A model generated the notes under the pieces. It was given only the letters and a program-made list of their open reading frames with translations. It was not told the DNA's origin and did no database searches. Positions 18,572 to 28,332 of a stretch of DNA of 64,000 bases are shown here, piece after piece. Both the position numbers and the translations under genes were made by a program. Source of the stretch: Hyphomicrobiales bacterium (GTDB lineage Bacteria; Pseudomonadota; Alphaproteobacteria; Rhizobiales; Rhizobiaceae); contig UEGQ01000003.1 in NCBI GenBank assembly GCA_900466005.1, positions 496,001-560,000 of the forward strand, written 5' to 3'. Numbering within the stretch: position 1 is the stretch's first letter; each line of letters opens with the position of its first letter.

Positions 18572-19906
18572 ATGTCGTCCCTGACCCAGTTGCGTCGCCA
18601 ACAGAACAGTGCCTCTCGAAGCGGCGGTCTGTCGCGCAAGTCTCTCGTTGTGGCAGGGCTGCTCGGCGCCGGCGTGGTGACCGCGCTCTGGACCTCGGCG
18701 GTCATTGCCACCGTCCACACCGTGGGTGGCTCCGGCGATGTCGCCTACCGGCACGGCACCCGGGCGGGTCTGGCGCTGGCGCTTCACGATCCCGCACTCG
18801 CGGCCGCAACGCCTTCAAAGACCTCTCGTCCGCCGGCGCCACCGGCCGTCATCGAGGCGACCAAGATGCGGATCGCCGCGGCGGTCGCCAGCACCGACGA
18901 CACGGAATTTGCGGTCCTCCCAGATGCGATGAGCCTCGCCGCCGTCGATAAGTCCGATCGCCTCGCCTGGTCGCGGGCCGGAATATCCCCTGATGAGCAG
19001 GCGCTGACCGTCTTGAAGAAGGCGCTGGCCCGCGCCGATGGCGAACGCGTGGCCAGGCTTGCTCTTGCGGCCGAGCTCGAGAAGGAGCAGGCGACGCTCG
19101 CCAAGGCGCAGATGACGGCCTCCGCAGCCTCGACGAACGACGAACTGACCACCGGCTCTATTCCCGCCTCGAACGACGCGGCAACCGCGCTCGCCTATGC
19201 CGCACCCACCTCGGCGCGCGAGACGGTCGACAGTGTGCTCGTCGAGGATGCCTTCGGCGAGGTGCTTGCCGGCGGCGAGGAGATCGACGACGCCCTTCCG
19301 GAAGACGGGCCTTTGCCTGCGGCGCGCCCCCGGATTGCCGCGCCTGCCGCGAAGGCCGACGTCGAGCAAGACCCCAAACCGGAAGACAAGCCGGCGAAGT
19401 CGCCGCTTCTCAGCTATGCCAAGCCTTCGAAGTCGATCATCGAGGAGGATGAGGACCGTCCATCGATCTTCGGCCGCAAGGCGCCGCTTCCCGGCCGCGG
19501 CAGCCGCATCGCAGTCTATGATATCTCCGCCGGCGTCGTTCACATGCCGAACGGCGAAAGGCTCGAGGCTCATTCCGGCCGCGGCTCCTATCGCGACAAT
19601 CCGAAATACGTGCATGTGAAGAACCGCGGCTCGACGCCGCCGAATGTCTACAGCCTGCGCATGCGCGAGTCCCGCTTCCACGGCGTCGAGGCGATCCGCA
19701 TGACCCCGGTCGGCGATGCCAAGATGTACGGCCGTGACGGCTTCCTCACCCACACCTATCTCCTGCGGGTGCGCGGCGATTCCTCTGGCTGCGTCGTGTT
19801 CAACGACTACAATCGCTTCCTGAAGGCCTTCAAGCGCGGCGAGGTCAAGACCCTGATCGTCGTGCCCCGCATGGCCGACCTCAACCGCTACATGGCGATG
19901 CTCTAG
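18572..19906 (+). CDS. Membrane-anchored DUF2778/Tlde1-like L,D-transpeptidase-fold protein
   Basis: A 444-residue protein with a short cytoplasmic N-terminus, one transmembrane helix (about 25-50), a long Ala/Pro/Glu-rich periplasmic linker (about 60-310) and a C-terminal catalytic-type domain. The domain carries the DUF2778 pattern: AHSGRG, then GRDGFLTHTYLLRVRGDSSGCVVFND, with H394 and C407 as the likely L,D-transpeptidase pair. Tlde1 domains are known as type VI toxins cutting or exchanging tetrapeptide stems. With a membrane anchor and no type VI genes nearby, a housekeeping wall-modifying role is more likely. The stop shares a CTAG with the convergent regulator gene. Confidence 0.72.
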   Translation: MSSLTQLRRQQNSASRSGGLSRKSLVVAGLLGAGVVTALWTSAVIATVHTVGGSGDVAYRHGTRAGLALALHDPALAAATPSKTSRPPAPPAVIEATKMRIAAAVASTDDTEFAVLPDAMSLAAVDKSDRLAWSRAGISPDEQALTVLKKALARADGERVARLALAAELEKEQATLAKAQMTASAASTNDELTTGSIPASNDAATALAYAAPTSARETVDSVLVEDAFGEVLAGGEEIDDALPEDGPLPAARPRIAAPAAKADVEQDPKPEDKPAKSPLLSYAKPSKSIIEEDEDRPSIFGRKAPLPGRGSRIAVYDISAGVVHMPNGERLEAHSGRGSYRDNPKYVHVKNRGSTPPNVYSLRMRESRFHGVEAIRMTPVGDAKMYGRDGFLTHTYLLRVRGDSSGCVVFNDYNRFLKAFKRGEVKTLIVVPRMADLNRYMAML

Positions 19907-20397
19907 TCGTCGGCGACGGCGTCCCGCCGCCCGGGGGACAGGATGTTCTCCCGCGTGGTCGTGATCTCCTTCACCAGTCGCCTGAGATGTTCCGGGGACA
20001 GGCCGGTCGCCTCGCCGATGCAGGAGGGAATGGCGCGAGCCTTTTCCCTGAGGGCCCTTCCTTGCTCCGTAAGCCGTAGACGCACTTGGCGCTCGTCCGA
20101 CGGATCGCGGCTGCGGCTGATGTGGCCGAGCCCCTCCAGCCGCTTCAGCAGCGGCGTGAGCGTGCTCGAATCGAGATGAAGGCGCTGGCCGATTTCCTTC
20201 ACCGTCTGGTCGTCCCGTTTCCAGAGTGCGACCATCACCAGGTATTGCGGATAGGTGAGGCCGATCCCGTCGAGCAGAGGGCGGTAGAGCTGATTGAACG
20301 CATGTCCCGCCGAGTAGATCGCGAAGCAGAGAAGGTCGTCAAGGTCTAGGACGGAGGTGTCGTCCTGATGCCGAGTTGTTGTCATGAAGCCGCTCAA
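19903..20397 (-). CDS. OhrR-like MarR-family redox regulator
   Basis: A 164-residue MarR-family protein closely resembling OhrR. The N-terminal DLLCFAIYSAGHAFNQLYRPLLDGIGLTYPQYLVM block has the peroxide-sensing cysteine at C24. The winged helix (LDSSTLTPLLKRLEGLGHISRSRDPSDERQV) follows, and a second cysteine is at C126, fitting the two-Cys OhrR type. OhrR senses organic hydroperoxides and usually represses ohr, but no ohr is here; the divergent gene is an alpha/beta hydrolase. Two GTGCAC-centred palindromes lie in the shared promoter. ATG at 20385 is an alternative start. Confidence 0.8.
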   Translation of the reverse strand: MSGFMTTTRHQDDTSVLDLDDLLCFAIYSAGHAFNQLYRPLLDGIGLTYPQYLVMVALWKRDDQTVKEIGQRLHLDSSTLTPLLKRLEGLGHISRSRDPSDERQVRLRLTEQGRALREKARAIPSCIGEATGLSPEHLRRLVKEITTTRENILSPGRRDAVADD

Positions 20398-20424
20398 TGC
20401 CGTGGTGTGATATCATTCAAATAA

Positions 20425-20436
20425 TTTGTGCACGAT
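20425..20436. promoter_or_regulatory. Operator half of an inverted pair (TTTGTGCACGAT)
   Basis: Contains the palindrome GTGCAC centred at 20430/20431. The exact reverse complement of the 12-mer recurs 57 bases away at 20482-20493. Both flank the hydrolase promoter in the gap divergent from the OhrR-like gene, so it is a likely MarR-family operator. Confidence 0.6.
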
Positions 20437-20451
20437 TTAATCGCAAGCCTA

Positions 20452-20480
20452 TTGACTGTGTCCCCGTTCCGCATAATAAA
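20452..20480 (+). promoter_or_regulatory. Promoter of the alpha/beta hydrolase gene
   Basis: TTGACT at 20452-20457 with 16-17 bases to TAATAA/AATAAA (20474-20480). The predicted start point near 20487 falls inside the second GTGCAC operator, an arrangement suited to repression. Confidence 0.6.
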
Positions 20481-20481
20481 G

Positions 20482-20493
20482 ATCGTGCACAAA
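20482..20493. promoter_or_regulatory. Second operator (ATCGTGCACAAA)
   Basis: Exact reverse complement of the element at 20425-20436, overlapping the predicted transcription start of the hydrolase gene. A further related GAATTGTGC follows at 20495-20503. Confidence 0.6.
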
Positions 20494-20530
20494 CGAATTG
20501 TGCGTCATTAAATATGAGGGAAGCAAAGGC

Positions 20531-21505
20531 ATGCAATTGACCGATAACCCCTTTTCGATGAGCCGGCGCGAGGCCGTCAAACTGGCGGCAACCCTTGTCA
20601 TCACCGCCGCCGCCGCTCCCTCCCTTCTCGCCGCGCGGGATGCACACCAGACACCCAACACAGGAGATGAAACAATGAGCACGATCACCACCACCGACGG
20701 TACCGAAATCTTCTACAAGGACTGGGGACCGAAGGACGCCCAGCCGATCGTCTTCCACCACGGATGGCCGCTGTCCTCCGACGACTGGGACGCCCAGATG
20801 CTGTTCTTTCTCCAGAACGGTTTCCGGGTGATCGCCCATGACCGTCGCGGCCATGGCCGCTCGGCCCAGGTCGGCGAAGGCCACGATATGGACCACTACG
20901 CCGCCGACGTCGCGGCACTGACCGAGAGCCTCGACCTGCGCGACGCCGTCCATATCGGTCACTCGACCGGCGGCGGCGAGGCGGCCGCCTATGTCGCCCG
21001 CCACGGCAAGGGCCGCGTCGCCAAGCTGGTCATGGTCGGCGCCGTACCGCCGATCATGGTCAAGACGGCGGCCAATCCCGGCGGCTTGCCGATCGAGGTG
21101 TTCGACGGCTTCCGTGCCGCGCTGGCCGCCAATCGCGCTCAGTTCTACCTCGACGTTGCCTCCGGTCCCTTCTACGGCTTTAACCGCGAGGGTGCCGAGG
21201 TTTCCGAGGGCGCGATCCGCAATTGGTGGCGCCAGGGTATGAACGGTGGCGCCAAGGCCCACTACGACGGCATCAAGGCCTTCTCGGAGACAGACTTCAC
21301 GGAGGACCTGAGGAAGATCGAGGTCCCGACGCTCGTGATGCATGGTGGCGACGACCAGATTGTCCCGATCGACGACAGCGCCCGCCTTGCCGTCAAGCTT
21401 CTGAAGAAGGGCGAGTTGAAGGTCTACGAAGGTTTTTCGCACGGCATGCTGACCGTCAATGCCGACGTGATCAATCCCGATCTCCTGGCGTTCGTCAGAG
21501 CCTGA
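20531..21505 (+). CDS. Alpha/beta hydrolase (chloroperoxidase/esterase type) with Tat-like leader
   Basis: From ATG 20531 this is a 324-residue protein. The N-terminus reads [20 protein letters not shown], a twin-arginine-type leader. The catalytic part starts around residue 49 ([18 protein letters not shown]) and is a non-heme haloperoxidase-like hydrolase: [12 protein letters not shown] oxyanion region, [10 protein letters not shown], nucleophile Ser in GHSTGGGEA, Asp in HGGDDQIVP, His in GFSHGM. A second ATG at 20675 with its own AGGAG (20662-20666) would give a leaderless cytoplasmic form. The divergent OhrR-like regulator suggests peroxide-linked expression. Confidence 0.85.
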   Translation: MQLTDNPFSMSRREAVKLAATLVITAAAAPSLLAARDAHQTPNTGDETMSTITTTDGTEIFYKDWGPKDAQPIVFHHGWPLSSDDWDAQMLFFLQNGFRVIAHDRRGHGRSAQVGEGHDMDHYAADVAALTESLDLRDAVHIGHSTGGGEAAAYVARHGKGRVAKLVMVGAVPPIMVKTAANPGGLPIEVFDGFRAALAANRAQFYLDVASGPFYGFNREGAEVSEGAIRNWWRQGMNGGAKAHYDGIKAFSETDFTEDLRKIEVPTLVMHGGDDQIVPIDDSARLAVKLLKKGELKVYEGFSHGMLTVNADVINPDLLAFVRA

Positions 21506-21511
21506 CGACGG

Positions 21512-21540
21512 AGAGGGCGCGGAGCGTTCCGCGCCCTCTT
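21512..21540 (+). terminator. Rho-independent-type terminator after the hydrolase gene
   Basis: A perfect 12-bp stem (AGAGGGCGCGGA at 21512-21523 with TCCGCGCCCTCT at 21528-21539) around a GCGT loop, starting 7 bases after the stop. The following T-run is short, and the stem may act in both directions. Confidence 0.7.
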
Positions 21541-21569
21541 GCAAGATCGCCCGCGCTATCCTCACGCCC

Positions 21570-21690
21570 CGGTGAGCGCCAGATGATGGTGCCTGCGTCG
21601 TCCGAGACGAGCAGCGAATCGTCGGGGCCGATCGTCATGTCGACCGGGCGACCGTATGAGAATTTCTCGTCGTCCGACCGGAAGCAGAGG
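21570..21690 (-). pseudogene. 3' remnant of a PQQ-type sorbosone/glucose dehydrogenase-like gene
   Basis: In one minus-strand frame, 21570-21677 reads SDDEKFSYGRPVDMTIGPDD followed by SLLVSDDAGTIIWRSP. This matches the C-terminal end of L-sorbosone dehydrogenase/PQQ-dependent beta-propeller proteins, where GRPVxxxxxPDGSLLVSDDxxGxIWRV is the last blade. The upstream part of such a gene is absent; the AraC gene begins where the rest should be. It is too short to fold, so it looks like a gene end left behind after a deletion or insertion. Confidence 0.55.
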
Positions 21691-21751
21691 TCGAGCGAGG
21701 CGGTGTGGTCGAAGACGTGGATCACGGCGCCGCGTGCTCGGCCTCGAAGCC

Positions 21752-22741
21752 CTAATCCGCGATGTTGGCGAGTGTACCCGGCGGGCGCCCGGTCACCCGC
21801 TTGAAGGCGCGCGAGAAGGCTGCCTGCGAGCCGTAGCCCAGCCGGTGGGCGGCGGTCTCGATCGGCATGCGGTCGCGACCGATCCACTGTGCGGCAAGGC
21901 GCATGCGAAGCTCCGTCAGGTAGCGCACGGGCGTCACGCCCGTGACCGCAAGGAAACGCTCGGCGAAGACGGAGCGTGATGCGCCCATGAGCTTCGCCAG
22001 TTCCGCAAGCGTCCAGTCGCGACCCGGCTCGCGATGAAGGGCGACCAGCACGCGCCCGAGACGCGGATCGCGTAGCGCGGCAATCCATCCGCTCGCGTCG
22101 CCGCAGCCGCATTCCACCCATGCCCGGACGATGGAGGCTGCGACCACGTCCGCGAGGCGGGCGAGGATGCCCGCATAGCCGGCGCGGCCCTGGCTGACCT
22201 CCCGTGCCATGGCCTCGAGCATCGGCAGGATTTCCGGATAGCGCACCATGATCGTGCCCACCCGCATGACCTCGGGCATCAGCGCCACGAGCGGATGCAT
22301 GCCGCCGAGATCGAAATCCATGCAGGCGGAGAAAATCAGGACGCGTTCCTTCTCGCTGCAGGCGCTCTCGTCGCAGGCCCTGATGTCGCTCACCATCGAG
22401 CAGAGAGGCTCCCGCCGCAACGAGGCGAGCTCGGTGCAGGGCTGGGAAAAATCCGGTGACGAACCGATCAGGTGAAGGCCACCGCGCGGCAGAAGCGCCG
22501 CATCGCCCGCCTTCATGTCATGCAGCGCGCCGCTTGGCGCCCGTAGCGCGATCGACCCACGCGCCACGAACAGGAATTTGGCGCGACTGTCTCCTTCGCC
22601 GAAGGCATAGGCAAATGGTGGCGAGAGCTCGATACGACGGTAGTCGACGCCCACGAGCCGCATGCCGAGCAGCAGCTCGCTGACGAGGTCCGCGTCGAGT
22701 AAGCCGGTCGGAGCTGAATTGTCGGACTTTCGATCAAGCAT
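21752..22741 (-). CDS. AraC-family regulator with cupin_6-type sensor domain
   Basis: A 329-residue regulator. Residues about 15-200 are the cupin-like sensor (LVSELLLGMRLVGVDYRR start, GDAALLPRGGLHLI), and residues about 225-325 hold two AraC helix-turn-helix units (LAELAKLMGASRSVFAERF and IETAAHRLGYGSQAAFSRAFKRVTG). It diverges from an MFS transporter and probably controls it. The ATG at 22741 lacks a ribosome-binding site, so a leaderless transcript or a different start is possible; the palindrome next to it would allow autorepression. Confidence 0.85.
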   Translation of the reverse strand: MLDRKSDNSAPTGLLDADLVSELLLGMRLVGVDYRRIELSPPFAYAFGEGDSRAKFLFVARGSIALRAPSGALHDMKAGDAALLPRGGLHLIGSSPDFSQPCTELASLRREPLCSMVSDIRACDESACSEKERVLIFSACMDFDLGGMHPLVALMPEVMRVGTIMVRYPEILPMLEAMAREVSQGRAGYAGILARLADVVAASIVRAWVECGCGDASGWIAALRDPRLGRVLVALHREPGRDWTLAELAKLMGASRSVFAERFLAVTGVTPVRYLTELRMRLAAQWIGRDRMPIETAAHRLGYGSQAAFSRAFKRVTGRPPGTLANIAD

Positions 22742-22747
22742 AACGGA

Positions 22748-22760
22748 CTATGTGACATAG
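22748..22760. promoter_or_regulatory. Palindrome CTATGTGACATAG between araC-type and MFS genes
   Basis: A perfect 13-base palindrome centred on 22754, flanked by GGACT (22745-22749) and AGTCC (22763-22767). Further CGGACT-like copies lie in the first codons of the regulator gene. Such clustered repeats fit an AraC-type operator controlling both divergent genes. Confidence 0.55.
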
Positions 22761-22825
22761 AAAGTCCGGAGAGTCCAGACTAGCTTCTTGCCGTGCAACT
22801 CCTCCCACCGCGAAAGGACAAACTG

Positions 22826-24031
22826 ATGACTTCCACGACCAATCGCGACCGGGGCGCCGGCGGGCCACAAGTGCCGGCCTGGTCCGCGGTCGCCTCCATG
22901 ACCATCGGTGTTTTCAGTCTCGTGACCGCCGAGTTCCTGCCGGCGAGCCTCCTGACTCCCATCGCAGCCGATCTGTCGATCAGCGAAGGCTCGGCCGGGC
23001 AGGCGGTGACGACCACCGCGCTATTCGGCTTCGCCACCAGTCTGCTGATTACCGCCGCGGCGCGCGGGATCGACCGTCGCAAACTGCTGATGTTCTTTTC
23101 CGCGCTGCTGGTCGCCTCCAACCTGCTTGTCGCGCTCGCGCCGGGATTGCCGCTGCTGCTCTTCGGGCGCGTGCTCCTTGGTGTGGCGCTCGGTGGTTTC
23201 TGGGCCATGTCGACCGCCGTCACGATGCGGCTGGTGCCGACGGTACTCGTGCCGAAGGCGCTTGCCATCCTCATGAGCGGCGTATCGGTCGCAACCGTGC
23301 TCGCGGCACCGATAGGAAGCTATCTCGGCGATCTCATCGGCTGGCGCGACGTCTTCCTGCTTGCCGCCGCGCTGGGGCTCGCCGCCCTGCTGGCGCAGTG
23401 GCTGAGCCTGCCGAGCCTGCGCCCGACCGGCACCGCAAAACTCGGCACACTGGTCGAGGTGCTCCGCCGACCGGGTATCGGCCTCGGCATGCTGGCCGTC
23501 CTCCTCGTCTTCGGCGGCCATTTCGTCTTCTTTACGTATCTCCGCGCGTATCTCGAGAACGGCAGCGGATTTTCGATCGCCTCGATCTCGACGGTCCTGC
23601 TCGGCTTCGGCGTCGCCAATTTCCTCGGCACGCTTCTGGCCGGCAGGCTCGTACAGAAGAGCCTGCGCCTGACGTTGGTCACGGCGCCGCTTCTCATGGG
23701 CACGCTCGCGCTGGCGATCGTCGCGATCGGCACCAATCCGGTCTTCGACGTCCTTGCGGTGGTGCTCTGGGGCCTGTTCTTCGGCGGCGTGCCGGTGGCG
23801 TGGTCGAGCTGGATCGCGCGCACCGTGCCCGATGAGGCCGAAAGCGCGGGGGGCCTCTTCGTCGCCTCGATCAACTTCGCAATCGGCCTTGGCGCCGGAT
23901 TGGGTGGCGTGATCTTCGACTTCGGCGGCGGCATGGCTACGACCGCCACGAGCGGGGCCGTGCTGATCCTCGCGGCCTTCAGTATTCTGGTGGGTGTACG
24001 CTCGCGGGCCCCGGTGCCCGTGGCAGCCTGA
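22826..24031 (+). CDS. MFS transporter, drug/metabolite efflux type
   Basis: A 401-residue protein with 12 hydrophobic segments and the major-facilitator layout of the AraJ/NepI/Bcr-like exporters. The DxxxR(R/K)-type loop after helix 2 reads RGIDRRKLL, and the helix 4-5 region carries GRVLLGVALGGFWAM. ATG 22826 is preceded by AAAGGA (22814-22819); an upstream in-frame GTG at 22793 is less likely. The substrate is unknown. The divergent AraC-type gene is its probable regulator. Confidence 0.85.
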   Translation: MTSTTNRDRGAGGPQVPAWSAVASMTIGVFSLVTAEFLPASLLTPIAADLSISEGSAGQAVTTTALFGFATSLLITAAARGIDRRKLLMFFSALLVASNLLVALAPGLPLLLFGRVLLGVALGGFWAMSTAVTMRLVPTVLVPKALAILMSGVSVATVLAAPIGSYLGDLIGWRDVFLLAAALGLAALLAQWLSLPSLRPTGTAKLGTLVEVLRRPGIGLGMLAVLLVFGGHFVFFTYLRAYLENGSGFSIASISTVLLGFGVANFLGTLLAGRLVQKSLRLTLVTAPLLMGTLALAIVAIGTNPVFDVLAVVLWGLFFGGVPVAWSSWIARTVPDEAESAGGLFVASINFAIGLGAGLGGVIFDFGGGMATTATSGAVLILAAFSILVGVRSRAPVPVAA

Positions 24032-24051
24032 GATCAGGTTTGGAAGAAGGT

Positions 24052-24083
24052 GAAGGGCGGGTCCGCGTGACCCGCCCTTCTTT
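24052..24083. terminator. Strong terminator between MFS gene and edd
   Basis: A perfect 12-bp stem, GAAGGGCGGGTC (24052-24063) with GACCCGCCCTTC (24069-24080), around a CGCGT loop and followed by TTTC. It lies between convergent genes and may end transcription from both sides. Confidence 0.8.
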
Positions 24084-24110
24084 CATGCGTACAGCGCGTC
24101 GCGTCGAAGC

Positions 24111-25928
<1,818 letters not shown>

Positions 25929-26055
25929 GGATGTCATCCTGTCTGTTCGGGTGAACGGACCGCGAAGGGAAGATCGCACGCCCGTTCGGGCTCATCTCGG
26001 CGTCGGCCCGGCCGGCAGTCACGCTGCCGGCGGTGCGGACGCGACAAGAAGGGTG

Positions 26056-26754
26056 TCAGGGCGCCCAGTATATCTCGACGGGCGAGGCGGCGCGATTGAG
26101 AACCGCACGAACCGGCATTTCAGCCTCGTCTCTGCCGGCGAGCGCCTTTTCGAGCACGGCCTTCTTCTCCGCGCCTTCGATATGAAGCACCAGAAGCCGG
26201 GCATCCTGAAGGCTGGAGAAGGAGAAGGTGAGGCGGGTTTCGCCGGCGCCTTCGGCCTCCATGGTCATCACCCGCCGCGGCAGCGAGAGGTCGAGCGCTT
26301 CCGCAAGATGGTTGCCGCCTGGGAAGAAGGAGGCGGTGTGGCCGTCATTGCCCATGCCGAGCACGACGACGTCGAAGGGCTGCGCGAGCATGGCCGCCGC
26401 TTCGGTCGCGTGTTCGGCGGCTTCTTCCGCCGAGGCGGCAGGGCTGAAGAGCGGCAGGAAGCGCGCGTTTGCCGCGGCGTTCTTCAAAAGATGGGTCGCG
26501 ACCAGAAGATGATTGGAGCGCGGATTGTCGGCGGGCACGAAGCGCTCGTCGACGAGCGTCACGGTGACCTTCTCCCAGTCGATCGCCTCCCGCGAGAGGG
26601 CGTCGAAGAAGGTCTTCGGCGTCGATCCGCCGGAGACGGCGATCGAAGCTTTCCCGCGCGCGGCGACCGCCGCCAAAAGGGCGGCGGCGACCGTGGTGGC
26701 AAGCGCTGCCGCGAGTGCGGCGCCGTTTTCGAAGATGTTTTCCTTCATGGCCAT
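26056..26754 (-). CDS. pgl: Pgl, 6-phosphogluconolactonase
   Basis: A 232-residue protein of the NagB-like 6-phosphogluconolactonase family, hydrolysing 6-phosphogluconolactone made by Zwf. Family residues include ISGGSTPKTFFDAL-type GGSTP (about 40), TLVDERFVPADNPRSN (about 75-90) and GMGNDGHTASFFPG (about 135-148). It begins 5 bases after the zwf stop and precedes edd by 127 bases. The second Met (26748) is an alternative start. Confidence 0.94.
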   Translation of the reverse strand: MAMKENIFENGAALAAALATTVAAALLAAVAARGKASIAVSGGSTPKTFFDALSREAIDWEKVTVTLVDERFVPADNPRSNHLLVATHLLKNAAANARFLPLFSPAASAEEAAEHATEAAAMLAQPFDVVVLGMGNDGHTASFFPGGNHLAEALDLSLPRRVMTMEAEGAGETRLTFSFSSLQDARLLVLHIEGAEKKAVLEKALAGRDEAEMPVRAVLNRAASPVEIYWAP

Positions 26755-26759
26755 GGCGC

Positions 26760-28241
26760 CTACTCGATCTCATGCCAGGTACGGCCGTCACGCTCAATGA
26801 GCGCGATCGCCTGGCTCGGTCCCCAGGTGCCGGCCGTGTAGCCTTGCGTCTTCTGCCCGGTTTCCTCCCAGGACGTCAGGATCGGGTCGACCCAGCGCCA
26901 GGCGGCCTCGACCTCGTCGCGACGCATGAACAGCGTCTGGTTGGAGCGGATGACGTCCATCAGCAGGCGCTCGTAGGCGTCCGGATTGCGCACGTCGAAG
27001 GCCTGCGCGAAGCTCATGTCGAGCGACACGTGGCGCAGACGCATGCCGCCCGGACCCGGATCCTTGATCATCAGCCACTGCTTGACGCCTTCGTCCGGCT
27101 GCAGGCGGATGACGAGCTTGTTCGCCTCGATGCGGCCGGCGGCATCGCCGAAGATCGAATGCGGGATCGGCTTGAAGGTGATGACGATTTCCGACATGCG
27201 GGTCGCGAGCCGCTTGCCGGTCCGCAGGTAGAAGGGCACACCGGCCCAGCGCCAGTTGCCGATCTCGGCCTTGATAGCGACGAAGGTTTCCGTGTCGGAG
27301 GGGCCTTCGAGTTCCTCGGTATAGCCCTTGACCGGACCACCGGCGGAGGCGCCGGCCTTGTACTGGCCGCGCACCGTCAGGCGCTCGACGTTCGAGGGGT
27401 CGATCGGCTTCAGCGAGCGCAGCACCTTGAGCTTCTCGTCGCGGACGGCTTCCGCATCCATCGAGTTCGGCGCTTCCATGGCGACGAGGCAGAGAAGTTG
27501 CAGCATGTGGTTCTGCACCATGTCGCGCAGCGCCCCGGCCTTGTCGTAGTAGCTGACGCGGCCCTCGAGCCCGACCGACTCGGCGACCGTGATCTGCACG
27601 TGGTCGATATGGGCCGAGTTCCAGAGCGGCTCGTAGAGGGCGTTGGCAAACCTGAGCGCCATCAGGTTCTGCACCGTTTCCTTGCCGAGATAGTGGTCGA
27701 TGCGGAAGATCTGCTCTTCCTTGAAGACCTTGCCGATCGTGTCGTTCAGCACCTGTGCCGAGGCGAGATCGCGACCGATCGGCTTTTCGACGACGATGCG
27801 GGTGGACTTGGTGATGAGATCGAAATCACGAATCTTGTCGGCGATATCGCCGAAGATCGCCGGCGAGACGGCAAGATAGAAGGCCCGGACGACATCCTTG
27901 CCGTCGCCGAGCAGCGCCTTCATTTTGTCCCAGCCCTCGGGCGACTTGGCGTCGACGGGGACATAGAAGATGCGTTCGCAGAACTTTGCGACCTCCGCGT
28001 CGTCATATTCGCCCTGGCGCAGGTGCTGCTTCAGCGCGTTCTCGGCAAATTTCCGGTAGTCGTCGTCGGAGAGCGGCGTGCGCGACGCGCCGATGATGCG
28101 GGTCGGCTCGGTCAGCTGTCCGGCGAGCTGCCGGTGATAGAGCGCCGGCAGAAGCTTGCGTTCGGCAAGGTCGCCGGTGCCGCCGAAGACGACGTAGTCA
28201 AAGGGCTCAACGGGGATAATCTGGCTGCTCATGCGAGGCAT
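26760..28241 (-). CDS. zwf: Zwf, glucose-6-phosphate 1-dehydrogenase
   Basis: A 493-residue full-length enzyme oxidising glucose-6-phosphate with NAD(P). The nucleotide loop is GGTGDLAERK (about 20-29), EKPIGRDLASA lies near residue 153, and the active-site signature is RIDHYLGKE with the catalytic His pattern. It opens the zwf-pgl-edd operon, which feeds the Entner-Doudoroff pathway, the main sugar route in rhizobia. ATG 28232 (MSSQIIPVEPF) is an alternative start; neither has a strong ribosome-binding site. The upstream 91 bases are AT-rich near 28270-28290 and probably hold the promoter. Confidence 0.95.
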   Translation of the reverse strand: MPRMSSQIIPVEPFDYVVFGGTGDLAERKLLPALYHRQLAGQLTEPTRIIGASRTPLSDDDYRKFAENALKQHLRQGEYDDAEVAKFCERIFYVPVDAKSPEGWDKMKALLGDGKDVVRAFYLAVSPAIFGDIADKIRDFDLITKSTRIVVEKPIGRDLASAQVLNDTIGKVFKEEQIFRIDHYLGKETVQNLMALRFANALYEPLWNSAHIDHVQITVAESVGLEGRVSYYDKAGALRDMVQNHMLQLLCLVAMEAPNSMDAEAVRDEKLKVLRSLKPIDPSNVERLTVRGQYKAGASAGGPVKGYTEELEGPSDTETFVAIKAEIGNWRWAGVPFYLRTGKRLATRMSEIVITFKPIPHSIFGDAAGRIEANKLVIRLQPDEGVKQWLMIKDPGPGGMRLRHVSLDMSFAQAFDVRNPDAYERLLMDVIRSNQTLFMRRDEVEAAWRWVDPILTSWEETGQKTQGYTAGTWGPSQAIALIERDGRTWHEIE

Positions 28242-28309
28242 CTCTCAGTCGGAAACGTTGGTGCGTTTCTAATCTAATCGATTTAAAAAAGCCAGTGGGG
28301 CGATGCCGA

Positions 28310-28329
28310 TTTCGCGCCTGATCGCGAAA
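28310..28329 (-). terminator. Stem-loop directly after the puuB-like gene
   Basis: TTTCGCG and CGCGAAA pair around a six-base loop just past the stop on the minus strand. No T-run follows immediately, so terminator activity is uncertain. Confidence 0.35.
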
Positions 28330-28332
28330 AGT

